Shown here in pieces: positions 6,482 through 11,975 of a stretch of DNA of 11,975 nt. Under the pieces are notes generated by a model. It was not told where the DNA came from. It ran no database searches and saw nothing but the letters and a program-made list of their open reading frames with translations. The stretch is from an uncultured Lysobacteraceae bacterium (GTDB taxonomy: Bacteria > Pseudomonadota > Gammaproteobacteria > Xanthomonadales > Rhodanobacteraceae). The stretch's first letter is position 1. The number at the start of each line of letters is the position of its first letter. Made by a program: the position numbers and the translations under genes. The stretch is taken from NCBI GenBank assembly GCA_946482585.1, contig CAMLSI010000118.1:1-11975 (forward strand), written 5' to 3'.

Positions 6482-7198
6482 ATGCCGTACGTTTTCGATC
6501 TTGACAGGCTGGATACGCTGGCTGCCGCGGGCGCCGCGAACTTCCGCGAGGCCGATCCCTATCCGCACGCGGTGTTCGAGGGCTTTCTCAAGCCTTCCGC
6601 CGTGCGCGAGCTGGCCGAGGTGTTTCCCAAGCCCGAAGACCGCCTGTCCTGGGATCGCTTCGGCGCGATCGGCTACGAGGTCAAGCTCGGCTCGTCCGAC
6701 GAAGTGCGCTTTCCGCCGGCGTTGCGCCGCGCGATCCACGACCTGAATTCGGGCCCGTTCATCCGCTTTCTCGAACGCCTGAGCGGCATCGACCATCTGT
6801 TGCCGGACCCCGGCCTCGTCGGCGGCGGCATCCATCTGAGCCGCCAGGGCGACCATCTCGGCATCCATGCGGATTTCAACTGGCACGAAGGCCTGCAGGC
6901 GCACCGGCGCCTGAACCTGCTGATCTATCTGAGTCCGCACTGGGAAGCCGGCTACGGCGGCGAGCTCGAGCTCTGGGACACGAGCGGCACCCGCCGCGTG
7001 CGCACGGTCGAGCCGCTGTTCAATCGGGCCGTCGTGTTCGCGACGCGCTCGGACACCTTCCACGGCCACCCGAACCACTGGACCGCGCCCGACGGCGTCT
7101 ATCGCCAGTCGATCGCGCTGTACTACTACACGACGCAGCGCCCGCCGGAAGAGCAGCGCGAGGCGCATGGAACCTTGTACAAAGGTTACAACGTATAA
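6482..7198 (+). CDS. 2-oxoglutarate/Fe(II)-dependent oxygenase (prolyl 4-hydroxylase-like)
   Basis: This 238-residue protein has a double-stranded beta-helix dioxygenase core in the C-terminal two-thirds. The iron triad is visible as HADFNWH (H129, D131) and the distal histidine in DTFHGHPNHW (H194 or H196), about 65 residues later. R208 in VYRQSIALYYY is the expected 2-oxoglutarate carboxylate ligand. The block RRLNLLIYLSPHW followed by GYGGELELWD is typical of the P4Hc group that includes prolyl hydroxylases and Tpa1/OGFOD-like enzymes. Such enzymes couple oxidative decarboxylation of 2-oxoglutarate to hydroxylation of a protein, peptide or small molecule; the target here is unknown. No signal peptide is present, so it is cytoplasmic. 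The SD is weak, but ATG 6482 is the only in-frame ATG after the promoter. Neighbours (divergent thiolase, convergent DUF2167 unit) give no clear hint of substrate. Confidence 0.9.
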   Translation: MPYVFDLDRLDTLAAAGAANFREADPYPHAVFEGFLKPSAVRELAEVFPKPEDRLSWDRFGAIGYEVKLGSSDEVRFPPALRRAIHDLNSGPFIRFLERLSGIDHLLPDPGLVGGGIHLSRQGDHLGIHADFNWHEGLQAHRRLNLLIYLSPHWEAGYGGELELWDTSGTRRVRTVEPLFNRAVVFATRSDTFHGHPNHWTAPDGVYRQSIALYYYTTQRPPEEQREAHGTLYKGYNV

Positions 7199-7226
7199 AA
7201 CCGCAGGCGACGGATCGCCTGCGGTT
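7199..7226. terminator. Intrinsic terminator between convergent genes
   Basis: A perfect 12-bp inverted repeat (AACCGCAGGCGA / TCGCCTGCGGTT) has a four-base loop at 7211-7214 and begins immediately after the oxygenase stop codon. Read on the minus strand the stem runs into TTTTATA, a proper U run, so it should end the transcript of the DUF2167-like unit. On the plus strand the U run is short, so termination there is less certain. Confidence 0.85.
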
Positions 7227-7244
7227 CACCAGCAATTCTTGCGA

Positions 7245-8405
7245 TCAGCGCACGTGCGTGGCCAGCGCGGCGACGGTGTAGGGCGCGCGCAGGCCATCGG
7301 CCGGCGCGGCCGGCGGGTATTCCTTGCCCGGCAGGAAACTGGCGCGCGCCGCGAGCAGGCGCACGGTCTCGTGGCACAGCGCGAGCGATTTCGTCGGCAT
7401 GCCGACGATGCTGAATTCGAGCACGCCGCGGCGGCCGAGACGGACCGCATGGCAGTCGACGACCTGTTCGTCGGAGTTCACGAGCACGCGTTCCTCGGCC
7501 CAGTCGAGCACCTGGCCGTCGAACTGCGGCGCGACCGCATAGCCGACCAGGTCGCCCTGGCTCACGAGCACGCGCGGCGCGGACGTCTTGCCCGCGAGCG
7601 CCGCTTCGAGCAGCGCGGGACCGTCGAGCGGCACCACACCGACCCAGCCGTCGCTGTGCCAGCGCGCGCTGACGTGCCAGGCATCGGGATCGGCCAGCGA
7701 CAGGCGCTCATGGATGATCCAGCCGAGCCCGCGCGGGTCCTCGGCGCGGCCGCGCGACTGATCGAGCCGGCGCGCGTCGGTCGCACTGATCAGGCGGAAC
7801 TTCGACGGCGTGTCGATGGTGACGCCGATCGCATCGCGCGTGTAGCGGCCGCGGTTGAACACGGCGCGGCGTGCCGCTTCGGCATAGCTCAACACCTCGG
7901 CCGGACGCTCCTGCGCGGCGACCGGGCGCGGGCTCTCGAATTCGGCGTCGCGCGGCTGCGTAGCCGCCGCGACGGCTTCGCCGCCGTCGCTGCCGTCATC
8001 GGTGCCGCCGGTCTGCTCCTCGATCTGCTGCATGGTCTTGAGCGCGACTTCCGGATCGTCGCTCTGCAGACCCGCTTCCTGTTCCGGGGTCAGCTTCACA
8101 CCTTCCCTGCGCAGTTCCTCGATCATGGCCTGGCGCTGCTCCGGCGTACCGATGATCTGATGCGCGACATCGTTCGCGACGCGCGTCGCGCCGTAGTAGG
8201 CGATGCCCGAGCTCACGAGCATGCCGAGCACGTGGAACCGGATGTTGTGATCCGGATCGCTCCAGTACTTGATCAGCGCAACGATGAAATAGAACGGCAC
8301 GAGCAGGGTCAGCACGCCGTCCAGCGTGCTCGCGCGCCAGACGCGCACGACCATGAGCAGGCCGAACACCAGCGACAGCGCATAACCGATCAGCATCAGT
8401 TTCAT
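7245..8405 (-). CDS. Membrane protein with DUF2167-like domain
   Basis: The 386-residue product starts with two or three hydrophobic segments (about 4-20, 30-46, 57-72). An acidic, Gln-rich, probably unstructured or coiled stretch follows (85-165, with LTPEQEAGLQ and QQIEEQTGG). The C-terminal half (about 185-385) resembles DUF2167: FRLISATDARRL, a LGWIIHE block, WHVSARWHSDGWV, LVGYAVAPQFD, LDWAEE, the RLGRRGVLEF strand pair and a final FLPGKEY motif. Classical DUF2167 proteins carry a signal peptide and C-terminal membrane helices; here the helices are N-terminal instead. Function is unknown for the whole family. The start ATG uses a GAGG SD that overlaps the TGA of the upstream small gene, with only seven bases between stop and start, so the two are very likely co-translated. 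The DUF2167 assignment rests on remembered motifs and is moderate; the membrane topology is more certain. Confidence 0.78.
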   Translation of the reverse strand: MKLMLIGYALSLVFGLLMVVRVWRASTLDGVLTLLVPFYFIVALIKYWSDPDHNIRFHVLGMLVSSGIAYYGATRVANDVAHQIIGTPEQRQAMIEELRREGVKLTPEQEAGLQSDDPEVALKTMQQIEEQTGGTDDGSDGGEAVAAATQPRDAEFESPRPVAAQERPAEVLSYAEAARRAVFNRGRYTRDAIGVTIDTPSKFRLISATDARRLDQSRGRAEDPRGLGWIIHERLSLADPDAWHVSARWHSDGWVGVVPLDGPALLEAALAGKTSAPRVLVSQGDLVGYAVAPQFDGQVLDWAEERVLVNSDEQVVDCHAVRLGRRGVLEFSIVGMPTKSLALCHETVRLLAARASFLPGKEYPPAAPADGLRAPYTVAALATHVR

Positions 8406-8412
8406 GTCGGCC

Positions 8413-8766
8413 TCAGCGTGCGGTGACGGCGGTGACGTCGCCGCGCGGCAGCGAGTAGCCCAGCTCGCGCGAAGGCAGCTGGATCATGAGCGTGATCGCA
8501 TCGCGCGTGACCGCAGTGAGCGTGCCGATGTAGACGCCGCGCTGGCGCGTCTCCACCGCGACGCGCTGGCCGACGAGGCTCGCGACCGTATCGCTGTCGT
8601 TCTGCGCGGCGGCTTTCTTGTCCGGCTTCGCAGCCGCCCCCGGCTTGGGCGGCGTTGCCGGCGTCGCCGATGCGGTCATCAGCTGCTCGACGCGCGTTTC
8701 GTCGGGACTCGCGGCCGTGGCTGCCACAGCCACGACCAAACCTGCCATCAACCACATCGACCGCAT
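8413..8766 (-). CDS. Small exported protein with C-terminal SH3/Sm-like strand pattern
   Basis: This 117-residue protein starts at ATG 8766 with GGAG nine bases upstream. The first about 19 residues are a signal peptide (MRSMW then a hydrophobic LMAGLVVAVAATA core), probably cut after an alanine before SPDE. A low-complexity Ala/Pro/Lys linker covers residues 32-56. The last 60 residues (VASLVGQRVAVETRQRGVYIG to the end) alternate hydrophobic and polar residues as five short strands with G-x-L and D-A-I-T-L turns, a pattern seen in small SH3-like or Sm-like barrels. This is a visual impression, not a family match. It precedes the DUF2167-like gene by seven bases and the two likely form one operon. 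I do not recognise a named family. In-frame sequence up to 8835 could extend the gene, but it encodes an Arg/Gly-rich stretch and would bury the signal peptide. Confidence 0.75.
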   Translation of the reverse strand: MRSMWLMAGLVVAVAATAASPDETRVEQLMTASATPATPPKPGAAAKPDKKAAAQNDSDTVASLVGQRVAVETRQRGVYIGTLTAVTRDAITLMIQLPSRELGYSLPRGDVTAVTAR

Positions 8767-8806
8767 GAAAAGTGACTCCGCCTGGCCGGTCCCCGGAAGA
8801 CCCCCG

Positions 8807-8835
8807 ATTCTCCGGCCCGCTACGCGGCGTCGCAA
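8807..8835 (-). promoter_or_regulatory. Possible promoter for the small exported protein operon
   Basis: On the minus strand TTGCGA (8835-8830) and GAGAAT (8812-8807) are separated by exactly 17 bp, each matching the sigma-70 consensus at four of six bases. It lies in the 73-bp gap after gltD and would allow transcription independent of gltBD. No clear gltD terminator is seen in the same gap. Confidence 0.35.
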
Positions 8836-8839
8836 GCCG

Positions 8840-10260
8840 CTATGTCGACGCCGTCACAGCTTGCAGTCGCGCAAGCATCGCGCGCGCGGCTTCGCGGCCG
8901 TCGAGCACCGCACGCACGACGAGATCGGCGCCGCGCACCGTGTCGCCGCCGGCGAACACCTTCGGGTTCGTGGTCTGCTGGCGCGCCCGCCCCGGACCGC
9001 CGACGACGAGCCGGCCGTTCGCGTCGACCGCGATGCCGTGTTCGGCACACCAGGCCGGCGGGCTCGCGAGGAAGCCGAACGCCTGGATCACGACATCGGC
9101 GGCGAGATCCTGTTCGCTGCCGGCGACGATGCGACTCTGCGCACGGCCGCCGCTGCCGGCGACGAGTTCGGTCTGCGCGACGCGCACGCGTTCGACGCGG
9201 CCGTCACCGGCGATCGCGAGCGGCTGGCGCTGGAAAATGAATTCCACGCCTTCATCGCGCGCATATTTCACTTCGCGGCGCGAGCCGGGCATGTTCGCTT
9301 CGTCGCGCCGATAGACGCAGCTCACGCGCTGCGCGCCGAGACGGATCGACGAACGCACGCAATCCATCGCCGTGTCGCCGCCGCCGAGCACGACGACGCG
9401 CTTGCCGGCGAGCTCGGGCATGGCCGCGCCCGCCGTCGGCATGCCGAGCAGCCGCCGCGTGTTCGCGATCAGGAACGGCAGCGCGGAATGGACGCCGTCG
9501 AGTTCCGCGCCCGGCAGCTGTGCATCGACCGAGGTGTACGCGCCGGTGGCGAGGAACACCGCGTCATAGCCGTCGACGAGCGCGCCGAACGGCAGGTCCT
9601 GACCGACCTCCACGCCGAGCCGGAACACGACGCCGAGTTCCTCGAGCACGGCGCGGCGCGTGCGCACAACGGATTTCTCGAGCTTGAATGCGGGAATACC
9701 GAAGGTCAGCAGGCCGCCGATTTCCTCGTGGCGGTCGAACACGTCGACCGCCACGCCGGCACGGATCAGGCGATCCGCGGCCGACAATCCGGCCGGGCCC
9801 GCGCCGACGATCGCGACGCGCCGGCCGCTGCGTTCCTCGGTGTGCAGATGCGGGCGCCAGCCGCGGCGCAGCGCTTCGTCGGTGACCCAGCGTTCGATGC
9901 TGCCGATCGTGACCGCGCCGAAGCCGCCCTGTTCCAGCGTGCAATCGCCTTCGCAGAGACGGTCCTGCGGGCAGACGCGGCCGCAGATCTCGGGCAGCGG
10001 GTTGGTTTCGTGCATCAGTGTCGCGGCGTCCTCGATGCGGCCGTCGCGCACGAGCTGCAGCCACTGCGGAATGCGGTTGCCGAGCGGACAGCCCCAGGAG
10101 CAATACGGATTGCCGCAGTCGATGCAGCGCGCGGCCTGGTCGCCGGCGTCGCCGTTGACGAAGCCGCCGTGGATTTCGCCGTAGCCGAGCACGCGGATCG
10201 GCACCGGCACTTCCTGCGGCAGCGCGCGGTGGAACTTGAGGAACGGAAACGTCTTCTCGC

Positions 10261-10264
<4 letters not shown>
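8840..10264 (-). CDS. gltD: Glutamate synthase (NADPH) small subunit
   Basis: The 474-residue beta subunit of bacterial glutamate synthase is complete and matches the usual length (about 470). It oxidises NADPH on FAD and passes electrons through iron-sulfur clusters to the GltB subunit, which makes two glutamates from glutamine and 2-oxoglutarate. The N-terminal ferredoxin-like domain has both cysteine clusters: [14 protein letters not shown] (C47, C50, C55, C59) and [15 protein letters not shown] (C94, C98, C104, C108). [12 protein letters not shown] (153-164) binds [12 protein letters not shown] (293-301) binds NADPH, and [14 protein letters not shown] (437-450) closes the FAD site. The ATG at 10264 overlaps the gltB stop by four bases (ATGA) and has GAGG eight bases upstream, inside gltB. 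The open frame continues far upstream antisense-free only because of high GC; that part is out-of-frame gltB. No missing residue was noticed. Confidence 0.97.

Positions 10265-11975
<1,711 letters not shown>

Noticed and set aside
5263..6504. 413-codon plus-strand frame opposite the thiolase
   Set aside because: Shadow of the thiolase, whose catalytic residues are all present on the other strand.
5069..7168. 699-codon minus-strand frame spanning the oxygenase and thiolase
   Set aside because: Out of frame with the thiolase and antisense to the oxygenase; low-complexity Arg/Gly composition.
7167..8426. 419-codon plus-strand frame opposite the DUF2167-like gene
   Set aside because: Antisense to a protein with clear membrane helices and conserved-looking motifs; the translation is Arg/Asp/His-rich without motifs.

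Overview
The window is a compact, high-GC chromosomal segment with strong G/C bias at codon third positions. The gene content and the SD-GTG starts suggest a gammaproteobacterium near the Xanthomonadales/Lysobacterales (Rhodanobacter/Dokdonella-like). This placement is inferred from gene style, not from a marker gene. I see no mobile element, CRISPR array, tRNA or rRNA, and nothing that marks recent transfer.

Layout. (1) Positions 80-3004, plus strand: a SixA-type phosphohistidine phosphatase, then a secreted YceI-family protein (best start is a GTG at 600), then a ClsC-like phospholipase D lipoprotein whose reading frame overlaps the end of the YceI gene. (2) Positions 3202-3780, plus: a DUF1232 (YkvA-like) protein with its own likely promoter, closed by a 16-bp bidirectional terminator at 3801-3837. 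(3) Positions 6411 down to 3877, minus: a FadI-like thiolase (GTG start with a strong SD), then a membrane protein with N-terminal domain, GYF_2-like domain, proline-rich linker and RDD domain. (4) Positions 6482-7198, plus: a 2-oxoglutarate/Fe(II) oxygenase divergent from the thiolase, with an extended -10 promoter in the 70-bp gap, closed by a shared terminator hairpin at 7199-7226. (5) Positions 8766 down to 7245, minus: a tight two-gene unit of a small exported protein with a possible small beta-barrel and a membrane protein carrying a DUF2167-like domain. (6) Positions 11975 down to 8840, minus: the 3' part of gltB and complete gltD, overlapping by 4 nt.

Working together. gltBD makes glutamate from glutamine and 2-oxoglutarate. 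The thiolase serves fatty-acid beta-oxidation or a related acyl-CoA route. The YceI and PLD genes look like an envelope and phospholipid pair. The remaining genes (DUF1232, RDD, DUF2167 and its small partner) are poorly characterised envelope or membrane proteins.

Most of the window is ordinary housekeeping or conserved-hypothetical chromosome, and I do not see a defence system or a clearly new multi-gene system. The parts most worth a second look are the two-gene unit at 7245-8766 (a DUF2167-like domain with its membrane segments at the N-terminal end, plus a small secreted partner), the layered RDD protein with its C9 tract, and the orphan 2OG oxygenase.
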